Below are positions 1 through 6,335 of a DNA stretch of 14,972 nucleotides, piece after piece. The stretch covers positions 1-14,972 of the forward strand of contig JAHIHE010000120.1 of assembly GCA_018899995.1 (NCBI GenBank), given 5' to 3'. The notes below the pieces were generated by a model. That model searched no databases. It was given only the letters and a program-made list of their open reading frames with translations, and was not told the origin of the DNA. Every line of letters begins with the position of its first letter. Position 1 is the stretch's first letter. Made by a program: the position numbers and the translations under genes. The DNA comes from Patescibacteria group bacterium (GTDB lineage Bacteria > Patescibacteriota > Minisyncoccia > JAHIHE01).

Positions 1-75
1 CAGCCATTTCGGAAATTTCATTTCTTCAATCGTTTCTGTCGCGCTATTTTTTTTTCTAATTACCATTTCTATCAT
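1..75 (-). CDS. N-terminal 25 codons of an unidentified protein, cut by the window edge
   Basis: An open frame reads leftward off the window from ATG at 75-73, beginning MIEMVIRKKNSATETIEEMK. A second in-frame ATG lies at 66-64. An AGGAG ribosome-binding sequence (complement of 78-82) precedes both, 2 nt from the first ATG and 11 nt from the second, so the choice of start is uncertain. A good promoter sits at 154-182 on the same strand, which supports a real gene. The visible part is charged and shows no signal peptide or recognisable domain, so the function is unknown. Confidence 0.6.
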   Translation of the reverse strand, partial: MIEMVIRKKNSATETIEEMKFPKWL

Positions 76-153
76 TACTCCTGCCCTTGAGGGCTTTTTT
101 GTTTGTATATTTGATTTTGAAGGAACAATTATTGTCCTCCAAGAACTACCCTA

Positions 154-182
154 AACATAGCACAAAAACCCGCCCTTGTCAA
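154..182 (-). promoter_or_regulatory. Sigma70-type promoter with extended -10, for the gene at 1-75
   Basis: On the minus strand TTGACA (complement of 177-182) is followed by a 17-nt spacer and TATGTT (complement of 154-159), with TG one base upstream of the -10. The -35 is a perfect consensus. The predicted transcript starts near 147 and has a leader of about 70 nt. A small hairpin GCCC-TCAA-GGGC (84-95) lies just ahead of the AGGAG ribosome-binding site. Confidence 0.65.
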
Positions 183-219
183 GGACTAGAGTATTGCCGT
201 TTTTTGCTTAATTTAAAAC

Positions 220-804
220 CTATAGTTGTAGAAGCATTATTGTTTCACCGACTAATTTTCCGTTGTATTCCATTTGGTTGGGAATTTCAGCCACTTTTTT
301 AAAACCGTGCTTTTTATAAAGATTTATCGCTGGTTTATTTGTGGAAAATACGCTCAATCTGATAATTTTAGGCGTTGGCTTGAGTTGTTTTTGAGATAGT
401 TTTATTATTTCCTCCGTAAGATAACCGCCTAATCCTATTCCTCTGTAATCTTTACGGACGGTAATCCCGTATTCTCCCACATGATTTTGGCGATTTCCCT
501 TAAGAGTAATACTGGCGGTTCCGACAACTATTTTATTGTGTTCCGCAACAATAAAAACTCCGAAACGCTTTTTAATCTGGCTTAGCGTATTTTTCAGGAA
601 AATCCTTTCCTCTTTCAAAGACAACTTTTTATTAAAAGCAACTTGAGCGTTTTCGGTAATCAAAGAATTGATAAATTTTCGGAATTTCTCCGGCAATTTC
701 AAATCCTTTTTCAAAAGAGGCCTTATGGTTATTTTTTTACCGTTAAATATTTTTATTTTTGCAAGCATAGTTAAAAAAAGATTTCCTTTTTGCAAATCCA
801 TCAT
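220..804 (-). CDS. GNAT-family N-acetyltransferase
   Basis: A 194-residue protein of the Gcn5-related acetyltransferase fold, which moves an acetyl group from acetyl-CoA to an amine; the substrate cannot be told. The acetyl-CoA binding motif A is clear at about residues 116-126 (VRKDYRGIGLG, the Q/RxxGxG/A pattern), followed by the NKPAINLYKKHGFK motif B at about 156-169. The N-terminal 70 residues are basic and less conserved in appearance. I chose ATG at 804-802 because it overlaps the stop of the kinase gene as TGATG, which suggests translational coupling. ATG at 768 (MLAKIKIF) is an alternative that still keeps the whole domain. It is the last gene of the five-gene minus-strand operon. 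Family assignment is confident, the acceptor substrate is not. Confidence 0.85.
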   Translation of the reverse strand: MMDLQKGNLFLTMLAKIKIFNGKKITIRPLLKKDLKLPEKFRKFINSLITENAQVAFNKKLSLKEERIFLKNTLSQIKKRFGVFIVAEHNKIVVGTASITLKGNRQNHVGEYGITVRKDYRGIGLGGYLTEEIIKLSQKQLKPTPKIIRLSVFSTNKPAINLYKKHGFKKVAEIPNQMEYNGKLVGETIMLLQL

Positions 805-1349
805 CAAAGCTTATAATGGCTTTTTATCATACGAGCAACTTTTTGTGGCGACAACGAAGTATTATCTATTATTTGATTTTCTACAAATGGTATTACAGTA
901 TCAAGATTAAACTTCTTCTTAATGGAATTTATAATTTTAACATCGTTAATCTTTTTGAATGCTTTTCTTGGGGGATATTTAAGACGTCTTTGCAATTCTT
1001 TTTCTGTGCAGGATAATTTAACAAACAATACCTGACCATTGTATTTTTTAACTTTTTTAATGATTTTTTTTATAAATAAATTGTCGGTTTGTCCGCCGTA
1101 TGTTTCTACGCCATAAACAATGGTAAAAATCATTCCCTTAACTTTATTTTTAGCGGCAGATTCTATTGTGTATAAACGGATTTTTTCTACAAGATCGGAA
1201 TACGCCTTAGTTCCAGAGGGAAAAATTGAGTAAGCTAAATCAACCGTAAGGTGATTGTGAAATACCCTGTAACCGGTTATTTTGGATAATTCTTTTGCTA
1301 CGGTTAGTTTTCCCGATGCCGGTGGGCCGTAAACAATGATAAGTTTCAT
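804..1349 (-). CDS. P-loop small-molecule kinase-like ATPase (AAA_33 / shikimate-kinase-like)
   Basis: A 181-residue protein beginning MKLIIVYGPPASGKLTVAKE. The Walker A loop is GPPASGKL at residues 8-15, with Leu where Ser/Thr usually follows the Lys and Thr at the next position. This GPPAxGK[LM]TV form followed by FHNHLT (30-35) is typical of a set of small stand-alone P-loop kinases annotated as AAA-family ATPases. The C-terminal half carries basic helices (CTEKELQRRLKYPPRKAF) resembling a lid region. The substrate is unknown. The start overlaps the stop of the upstream zincin-like gene in an ATGA quadruplet, and its own stop overlaps the GNAT start, so the three genes are almost certainly translated from one mRNA. 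Confidence 0.75.
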   Translation of the reverse strand: MKLIIVYGPPASGKLTVAKELSKITGYRVFHNHLTVDLAYSIFPSGTKAYSDLVEKIRLYTIESAAKNKVKGMIFTIVYGVETYGGQTDNLFIKKIIKKVKKYNGQVLFVKLSCTEKELQRRLKYPPRKAFKKINDVKIINSIKKKFNLDTVIPFVENQIIDNTSLSPQKVARMIKSHYKL

Positions 1350-1930
1350 AATTCTACCCTTTTCTTAAATTCTTTAATGATATTTTCATATCCTTCTTTT
1401 TCCACAATATCCCATGCTTTTTTATAATTAGGAAATTTACTCATTATTTTGATTTCTCTTTTTAAACGCTTTTGGCCAAAAAATTTTAAGAAAATATGCT
1501 GATGGATAGCATGCACCGGAATGTGAATACGTGCATTAAATGATTCGGATTTGTATTTTTCGTGAAAATATTTCCATACTTTTTCGTTTCTGTTTTCATT
1601 TTGTACGAATAATTGATGAATAAGTTCATGGGTTAAAACATCTACAAAATAATCGGCCTTATTATAAACCCCCAATGTCAACGGGTCAGAAAAAGGCCTG
1701 CACCTCCCTACCACATAACAACAAATAGATTTCTTTTTCCATTTTAACCCACTTATTTTAGAGAGCTCCGATAAAACTTTATTCTCGTCTTTTCGCCACA
1801 GTTTTTCAACTTTTCCGATATAGTTTTGAATTTGTTTTGCCGTTGGATATTTTTCGCTTTTGCCTTTATAAATTCCTTTCCAGTGCATATCATAAATCCA
1901 GGAATATTTGAAAATGATTTTGGGGGTCAT
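1346..1930 (-). CDS. Putative zincin-like protein with HELIH motif
   Basis: A 194-residue protein that I cannot assign to a named family. It contains THELIHQLF at residues 100-108, so HELIH (101-105) fits the HExxH zinc-protease signature, inside a predicted hydrophobic helix (DYFVDVLTHELIHQLF). Downstream, residues 136-145 hold four histidines (HIPVHAIHQH) and could provide a third metal ligand. There is no signal peptide, so a cytoplasmic enzyme is expected. Two cysteines at 70-71 and one at 77 are also visible. The protein is rich in Lys and aromatic residues. The start ATG at 1930-1928 lies 16 nt after the Nudix stop, without a clear ribosome-binding site. The 3' end overlaps the kinase gene by ATGA. 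Peptidase activity is inference from the motif alone. Confidence 0.6.
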   Translation of the reverse strand: MTPKIIFKYSWIYDMHWKGIYKGKSEKYPTAKQIQNYIGKVEKLWRKDENKVLSELSKISGLKWKKKSICCYVVGRCRPFSDPLTLGVYNKADYFVDVLTHELIHQLFVQNENRNEKVWKYFHEKYKSESFNARIHIPVHAIHQHIFLKFFGQKRLKREIKIMSKFPNYKKAWDIVEKEGYENIIKEFKKRVEL

Positions 1931-1946
1931 AAGTTTTAAACCTATT

Positions 1947-2432
1947 TTAATTTATGGTAATATCTTTAAAAATTCCGAGCGGATAATATTTGCCTTTTTT
2001 TACCCAATCCACAAGTATGATGTAAATTCTTGGCGCAACAAATTCATCAGGATTCATTTGCAAAATTTCTTTTTTACCAAACCATTTAAACCCATGAATA
2101 TTCTCGTTCAGCTCTGCTTGTTTTTCTTTATCAGCTAAGCGCGGGGCCCCATTAATATTTTTAGCCAAAAAAGTGAATTGAATGCGAATATTTTTTTTAT
2201 TTTCTCTTATTATATGGCATCCGACAGCGCCAATAAGTTTTACCTTTAGCGAAACTTCTTCCTGACATTCTCTAATTGCAACTTCGGGAATGGTTTCATT
2301 GCCACTATCGCCGTATGTGCCTGTTATTATATTCCACAAAGGAAATCTATTTTGCTTGAATTTTTCTTTTATTAAAAGGATTTCACCCTTATCGTTAATA
2401 ATCAATGATCCAACTTTAATTTTAATACGCAT
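1947..2432 (-). CDS. Nudix hydrolase
   Basis: A 161-residue Nudix-fold protein, expected to hydrolyse a nucleoside diphosphate linked to another moiety. The core of the Nudix box is at residues 46-62 (E46...R54-E55-x2-E58-E59), which retains the E-x7-RE-x2-EE metal-binding pattern. Two deviations are visible: the upstream glycine is not at the canonical G-x5-E spacing (G38 and G41 instead), and the late glycine is Ser61. I placed the start at ATG 2432-2430 (MRIKIKVGSL, the first beta strand) because a longer reading frame would run 31 bp into rdgB. That leaves a 13-nt gap after the rdgB stop. Pairing with rdgB suggests clean-up of damaged nucleotides, but the substrate is not readable from sequence. 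Confidence 0.85.
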   Translation of the reverse strand: MRIKIKVGSLIINDKGEILLIKEKFKQNRFPLWNIITGTYGDSGNETIPEVAIRECQEEVSLKVKLIGAVGCHIIRENKKNIRIQFTFLAKNINGAPRLADKEKQAELNENIHGFKWFGKKEILQMNPDEFVAPRIYIILVDWVKKGKYYPLGIFKDITIN

Positions 2433-2445
2433 AGAATTATTTTCA

Positions 2446-2982
2446 TTAATCAAAATTTTTAAGCTGAAGCAATGCAAGTTTCCTCATAGAAACCGAGTTT
2501 TTCTCCTCGCTTGTCATCTCCGCAAAGCTTTTGGTGTGATTGTCCGGAATAAATATCGGATCCCAGCCAAAACCGCCCTTTCCGCGGATTTCGTTTGGGA
2601 TTATTCCCCGAACTTCGCCGACAAAAACATGACAATCTTTTCCGTCGTAAAAGCCGACTGCTGTTTTGGTAATCGCTTTCCGGTTTTTTTCTCCTTCAAG
2701 CATTTTTAGGATACCTTCATTTCCGACAGATTGTATAAACCACTTGATAAATGCTCCGGGCAATCCTTTCCAAGCCGTAAATTCAAGTCCTGTATCTTCT
2801 ACAAGCACGAATTTGCCGGTTTTATGGAAAGCGTCACGCGCTTTTTTCTTTACTATTTCGGCTACATCCAATCCCTGCGGCTCGAAAAGTTCCACATCTA
2901 TTTGTTGCAGGTCTCTGCCGAGTATTTCATTGACTTCTTTCAGTTTGTTGAGATTTTTGGTTGCGAAAAATTTGGGATACAT
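2446..2982 (-). CDS. rdgB: RdgB/HAM1-type non-canonical purine NTP pyrophosphatase
   Basis: A 178-residue protein of the ITPase/XTP-dITP diphosphatase family, which hydrolyses inosine and xanthosine triphosphates to monophosphates and keeps deaminated purines out of nucleic acids. Family motifs appear in order: FATKNLNKLKE at 6-16 (substrate loop), LVEDTGLEF at 60-68, GFGWDPIF at 137-144, and SMRKLA at 165-170 (the SxRxxA motif). The length matches the family (about 180-200). The start ATG 2982-2980 fits the family N-terminus; an upstream extension through the GC-rich intergenic block is open but unlike the family. The -10 element ends 7 nt before this ATG, so the mRNA is probably leaderless. 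It heads the minus-strand operon ending at GNAT. Confidence 0.9.
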   Translation of the reverse strand: MYPKFFATKNLNKLKEVNEILGRDLQQIDVELFEPQGLDVAEIVKKKARDAFHKTGKFVLVEDTGLEFTAWKGLPGAFIKWFIQSVGNEGILKMLEGEKNRKAITKTAVGFYDGKDCHVFVGEVRGIIPNEIRGKGGFGWDPIFIPDNHTKSFAEMTSEEKNSVSMRKLALLQLKNFD

Positions 2983-2989
2983 ATGCCTT

Positions 2990-3018
2990 ACTATACATTT
3001 TTTGGCCAAAGTAATCAA
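2990..3018 (-). promoter_or_regulatory. Promoter of the rdgB operon, probably giving a leaderless mRNA
   Basis: On the minus strand TTGATT (complement of 3013-3018), a 17-nt spacer, and TATAGT (complement of 2990-2995). The expected start site, 6-8 nt after the -10, falls at 2984-2982, on the first base of the rdgB ATG. No Shine-Dalgarno sequence could fit, which agrees with a leaderless transcript. Confidence 0.6.
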
Positions 3019-3029
3019 GAAGCGGTATA

Positions 3030-3190
3030 ATTCCGCCCAATTTTGCGTTCGGCTGATGCAGTTGCCGCCGCTCTGCCACTGCCGCATGATGTGCGCCCTG
3101 AAACCAAAGCAGAGCGCGGTTCAGGGCTACAAGGCGCCGTTTCGCTTGTTGGTGGATCTGGTGCCCTGTGGATAACTTGTTGTTCAAAAC
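3030..3190. other. GC-rich block of unknown nature with strong inverted repeats
   Basis: This block is visibly richer in G and C than the AT-rich DNA on both sides. GCCCTGAA (3095-3102) pairs with TTCAGGGC (3120-3127). CCGCTCTGC (3068-3076) can pair with GCAGAGCGCGG (3109-3119), whose right arm sits in the loop of the first stem, so a pseudoknot or alternative folds are possible. A perfect DnaA-box sequence (TTATCCACA, complement of 3167-3175) is present once. Open frames on both strands here resemble no protein I know. It could be a structured RNA, a repeat or a remnant. Confidence 0.35.
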
Positions 3191-3254
3191 GGGTAAAAGG
3201 CGGCTATTCTAAGCCAGAATTTTCTTTTACTTTAGCCAAAAAACGCCAAAACAC

Positions 3255-3282
3255 TTGACTAAATATATGGCTATGCTAAAAT
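3255..3282 (+). promoter_or_regulatory. Promoter with extended -10 for the LysM-CHAP gene
   Basis: TTGACT (3255-3260), a 16-nt spacer, and TAAAAT (3277-3282) preceded by TG (3274-3275) as an extended -10. The predicted start is near 3289, leaving a leader of about 147 nt that holds two hairpins (3296-3342 and 3402-3432). Confidence 0.65.
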
Positions 3283-3295
3283 GATTTCTGTAGTT

Positions 3296-3342
3296 GCTTG
3301 CCCGCTTTCGCCCCGCCTTCGCTAAAGCTATAACGGGCAAGC
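3296..3342. repeat. Hairpin repeat of the GCCCGCTTCG palindrome family, in the LysM-CHAP leader
   Basis: Nine-base arms GCTTGCCCG (3296-3304) and CGGGCAAGC (3334-3342) are perfectly complementary around a 29-nt loop. The left half (TTGCCCGCTTTCGCC) resembles the elements at 6534-6565 and 9944-10002, so it may be a diverged member of that family. Confidence 0.55.
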
Positions 3343-3373
3343 GTAGAAAAATACCCTTATTTAAAAACTTAAG

Positions 3374-3394
3374 GTAAACATATTTGTAAACATA
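3374..3394 (+). promoter_or_regulatory. Direct repeat GTAAACATA x2 in the LysM-CHAP leader (possible operator)
   Basis: GTAAACATA occurs at 3374-3382 and again at 3386-3394, a period of 12 nt. It lies between the promoter and the start codon. A pair of spaced direct repeats could be a protein-binding site, but nothing else in the window shows which factor would bind. Confidence 0.25.
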
Positions 3395-3401
3395 CTTTCC
3401 T

Positions 3402-3432
3402 GCGCTTCGCCGAAAGCTTCGGCAAGGCGAGT
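3402..3432. repeat. Short palindromic repeat directly upstream of the LysM-CHAP start
   Basis: GCGCTTCGCC-GAAAGCTTC-GGCAAGGCGAG folds on an inner CCGAA-AGC-TTCGG stem with an outer CGC/GCG closing. It resembles the GCTTCGCC...GGCGAGC elements elsewhere in the window and ends 4 nt before the TTG start codon. Confidence 0.5.
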
Positions 3433-3435
3433 GTC

Positions 3436-4521
3436 TTGATAGCAAGTTTGATTAAAAAAGGAATTTCAAAAATAACTATCACCAGCATTATCACTGGTAT
3501 ATTTTTGTTTGGCCAGTTTTATCAAGCCCCTTATGCCGAAGGCATTTCTCTTTTTGGCGGCAGTAGCGAAGAAAAGCAGGAAACCGTTGTTGAATCAGGC
3601 CCGGTTGAGGCGGTTCACTATTACGCGGGCTTAGCGGCGAAAGAAAATTACATCGGCTTTGAAAACGTGCTCATTCCTCCGGATTCCGAGACAAACAACC
3701 CGCAAAACGATAGCGACGAAGATGTGGGATTGGTTATAATAAATAACGCGATTGTCGGCTCTTCGGGGTTTTTTGACAACAAAAGAAGCATTATCACCTA
3801 CGAAGTCAAGCTGGGCGACACGCCGAGCGAAATCGCCGACGAATTCGGTATTTCCACCAGTACCATGCTTTGGGCGAACAACCTGACCATTGATTCCGCC
3901 ACAAGAATCAAGCCAGGCGACAAACTGGTAATCTTGCCCATTAGCGGAGTAAGACATACGATAAAAGCAAGCGATACCGTGAGCGGTCTGGCTAAAAAAT
4001 ATTCAGCCGACGCGCAAAAAATCATCTCCTACAACAATATGACAACTGGCGAGCCGCTGGAAGTTGGTTCAATCATGATAATCCCTGACGGCAAAATGCC
4101 TGTTCCGCCAAAACCAAAAACACCCAAGATCGCCCTTGTCTCTGTTTCTAAAAACGATAATTACAATGTCAGTGCCATAAATACGCTTGTTGGCGACACG
4201 CATCCGCCGGCGCGCAGTCACAAATTCCCCTGGGGGCAATGCACGTACTATGTCGCGCTTAAACGGTATGTTCCATGGCGCGGCAATGCGCAAGATTGGC
4301 TGAAAAATGCCGCTACTTTCGGCTATAAAACCGGGAAAACTCCGGTGGTCGGCTCTATTGTGATAACCATCGAAAACCGGCGCTACGGGCATTCTGCTTA
4401 TGTGGAAGCGGTTGACGGCAATAAAATCACGATTTCCGACATGAATTTTGTCGGCTTGGGCATTAAATCCGTGAGGGTTTTGCCTACCAATAGTCAAGTT
4501 ATCAGGGGATATATTTACTAA
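3436..4521 (+). CDS. Secreted LysM-LysM-CHAP cell-wall protein (putative peptidoglycan hydrolase)
   Basis: A 361-residue exported protein. Residues 1-34 form a signal peptide: a basic start (LIKKGISK), a hydrophobic stretch ITITSIITGIFLFG, and a likely cleavage after PYA. Two LysM domains, which bind peptidoglycan glycan chains, span about 121-168 (TYEVKLGDT...GDKLVILP) and 172-218 (VRHTIKASDT...GSIMIIPDG). A proline/lysine linker (220-231) leads to a CHAP-type cysteine peptidase domain (about 258-361) with the likely nucleophile C269 in WGQCTYYVA and H319 in YGHSAYVEA. The first usable start is TTG at 3436, just after a palindromic repeat; TTG 3448 is an alternative, and the frame is open upstream to 3373. 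It converges with comM. Daughter-cell separation or wall remodelling is inferred. Confidence 0.88.
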   Translation: MIASLIKKGISKITITSIITGIFLFGQFYQAPYAEGISLFGGSSEEKQETVVESGPVEAVHYYAGLAAKENYIGFENVLIPPDSETNNPQNDSDEDVGLVIINNAIVGSSGFFDNKRSIITYEVKLGDTPSEIADEFGISTSTMLWANNLTIDSATRIKPGDKLVILPISGVRHTIKASDTVSGLAKKYSADAQKIISYNNMTTGEPLEVGSIMIIPDGKMPVPPKPKTPKIALVSVSKNDNYNVSAINTLVGDTHPPARSHKFPWGQCTYYVALKRYVPWRGNAQDWLKNAATFGYKTGKTPVVGSIVITIENRRYGHSAYVEAVDGNKITISDMNFVGLGIKSVRVLPTNSQVIRGYIY

Positions 4522-4540
4522 ACGCAAACATACAAAGTTC

Positions 4541-4598
4541 ACCCTGTGAAATCCCGCAAAGCGGGAATCCCGAGTAACTCGGGATTATTTCACGGGGT
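4541..4598. repeat. Three-way-junction repeat, copy 1 (ACCCCGTTAAAT family)
   Basis: Outer arms ACCCTGTGAAAT (4541-4552) and ATTTCACGGGGT (4587-4598) pair over 12 bp with one G-T wobble. They enclose two adjacent hairpins: CCCGC-AAA-GCGGG (4553-4565) and AATCCCGAG-TAA-CTCGGGATT (4566-4586). It lies between the convergent LysM-CHAP and comM genes, where it could also stop transcription in both directions. Related copies are at 6956-7021 and 9928-10038. Confidence 0.8.
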
Positions 4599-4693
4599 AA
4601 ATTAAAAAATCGCCGGTAAAGAGGGTGAATTTTTTGTATAAAGAATTTTAGCCAAATCTGCGGTAATCACGCCTTTGTGTTTTATGGCAACTC

Positions 4694-6205
4694 CTAATTT
4701 TTCGCCCGGTACTGCAGCGCCTCTGCCAAGTGCTCTATTTTAATTTTTTCGCTTCCGGCCAAGTCCGCGATGGTCTGGCTGATTTTTATCAGGCGATGAT
4801 ACGCCCGCGCGGAAAGGTGAAACTGGCTTAATGCATGGTGCAAAAGATCTTCGGCTTTTTCTTCCATCCGGCAGAACTTTTTAATCATCTCTGGCGACAT
4901 TTCGGAGTTGGAACTGGCGCGGCTGGCGGAAAATCTTTTGTTTTGAATCTCTCTCGCCGCGACAACTCGCTCGCGCGCCTTTTCAGAGGACTCCTCGTCG
5001 TCGTTGGCGGTCAGACGCTCAAATTTCACCGCCGGCACTTCAATAAAAAGATCAATCCTGTCAAGCAGAGGTCCGGATATTTTTTTCTGATATTTGTTGA
5101 TTTGCGAAAAACTGCACCGGCATTCGTGGTGCGGATCTCCGAAAAATCCGCAGGGGCAGGGGTTCATGCTCGCGATAAGCGAAAATTTGGCTGGAAAAGT
5201 CAAAGACCCTTGCGCCCTGGCAATAGTGACTATTCCGTCTTCAAGCGGCTGGCGCAGGTTTTCCAAAACATGGCGCGGAAATTCCGGCAGTTCGTCCAGA
5301 AAAAGAATTCCCCGGTGCGCCAGAGAAATTTCTCCGGGTTTGGGAAACTGTCCGCCGCCGACCAAAGCTATCGCGGAAGAAGAATGGTGCGGGCTTCTGA
5401 AAGGCCTTTCAAAAATAAAAGGATTTGCCGCGTTGAGCACTCCGGAAATGCTGTAGATTTTTGTGACTTCTATCGCTTCTTTTTCGGTCAAGGGCGGCAT
5501 AATTGAAGGCATGCTCCGCGCCAAAAGCGTTTTCCCGGAACCGGGCGGGCCGACCATAATCACATTGTGCGCTCCGCTCGCCGCGATTTCCAGAGCGCGC
5601 TTGGCGTGCTCCTGGCCTTTGATATACGCCATATCGTAATCGGTTTTCGCGCTCCGCTGGAAAGAAAATCCCTTGCTTTTATAAGGAGCAATTTTTATTT
5701 TTCCGGAAAGATAATCTATGACCTGCTTAAAATTTTCCACCGGAATAATTTCCACGCCGGAAACCATACTCGCCTCCTTTGTGTTTATTTTCGGAATAAA
5801 CAGTTTTTTAAATCCGCCGGACGCGGCAAAAATAGTGATAGGCAGGACTCCGCTGATATGGCGCACATCCCCATTTAACGCGAGTTCGCCGGCAAAAACG
5901 CACTTTTCCGTGTCCAGCTTAACTTGTCCTGAAGCCGCTATCACGCCGACGGCTATAGGAAGGTCGTAGCACGGCCCTTCTTTTTTTATGTCCGCCGGAG
6001 CCAGATTTATGGTAATGCGCGAATGAGGAAACTTGAATCCGGAATTTTTAATTGCTGATTTTACGCGCTCTCTTGATTCCTGCACCGCGACGTCGGGCAA
6101 TCCGACAACGGTAATCGCCGCGAGTCCCGGATTGATGTCAACCTCAACTTCCACTTTTGCGGCGTCAAGCCCCAATATGGCGCCGGAATTTATTTTGGAA
6201 ATCAT
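4694..6205 (-). CDS. comM: YifB/ComM-family Mg-chelatase-like AAA+ ATPase
   Basis: A 503-residue protein, the usual length for this family, which includes the ComM helicase that drives branch migration in natural transformation. The N-terminal domain (about 1-180) has the typical MISKINSGAILGLDA start and GLPDVAVQESRERVKSA. The AAA+ module has Walker A GPPGSGKT at 219-226 and Walker B GILFLDELPEF from 299. A cysteine cluster typical of YifB proteins (C350, C352, C362, C364 in MNPCPCG...CRC) follows. I chose ATG 6205-6203 because the family begins there; an upstream extension of 18 residues is open but lies in AT-rich repeat DNA. It is third in the dksA-lspA-comM series. CPR bacteria often keep competence genes, which fits a role in DNA uptake. 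Confidence 0.9.
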   Translation of the reverse strand: MISKINSGAILGLDAAKVEVEVDINPGLAAITVVGLPDVAVQESRERVKSAIKNSGFKFPHSRITINLAPADIKKEGPCYDLPIAVGVIAASGQVKLDTEKCVFAGELALNGDVRHISGVLPITIFAASGGFKKLFIPKINTKEASMVSGVEIIPVENFKQVIDYLSGKIKIAPYKSKGFSFQRSAKTDYDMAYIKGQEHAKRALEIAASGAHNVIMVGPPGSGKTLLARSMPSIMPPLTEKEAIEVTKIYSISGVLNAANPFIFERPFRSPHHSSSAIALVGGGQFPKPGEISLAHRGILFLDELPEFPRHVLENLRQPLEDGIVTIARAQGSLTFPAKFSLIASMNPCPCGFFGDPHHECRCSFSQINKYQKKISGPLLDRIDLFIEVPAVKFERLTANDDEESSEKARERVVAAREIQNKRFSASRASSNSEMSPEMIKKFCRMEEKAEDLLHHALSQFHLSARAYHRLIKISQTIADLAGSEKIKIEHLAEALQYRAKN

Positions 6206-6211
6206 GGTAGA

Positions 6212-6312
6212 AAAATTAAAATTTAAAACAAAAAAGCTAAAATTACAAGTTAAAATCAAAAAGTTTTAGATTTTTGGTTGTATTTTTTTGTTTTGGATTT
6301 TTGATTTTGGGT
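6212..6312. repeat. AT-rich inverted array with a seven-base period (degenerate)
   Basis: From 6212 to 6260 the sequence divides into seven heptamers, most with an A run (AAAATTA, AAATTTA, AAACAAA, AAAGCTA, AAATTAC, AAGTTAA, AATCAAA). After AAG it continues as seven T-rich heptamers of opposite orientation (6264-6312; for example TTTTAGA, TTTGGAT, TTTTGAT, TTTGGGT). It fills the comM-lspA gap. The heptamer reading is weaker here than at 10614-10688 and 13797-13876 because the composition is so biased. Confidence 0.4.
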
Positions 6313-6335
6313 TAAATAATTTTATTTCCGATAAG

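Noticed and set aside
3167..3175. Perfect DnaA box as a sign of a replication origin
   Set aside because: Only one box is seen, with no AT-rich unwinding region or dnaA/dnaN nearby.
2927..3258. Open frames on both strands through the GC-rich block upstream of rdgB (86 codons minus, 71 codons plus)
   Set aside because: No start signals, no recognisable domain, overlap of the rdgB promoter and start, and composition-driven openness on both strands.
4608..4740. Minus-strand frame after comM reading VPGEKLGVAIKHKGVITADL and on to a stop
   Set aside because: It looks somewhat protein-like but has no start codon outside comM, is out of frame with it and is very short; at most a remnant.
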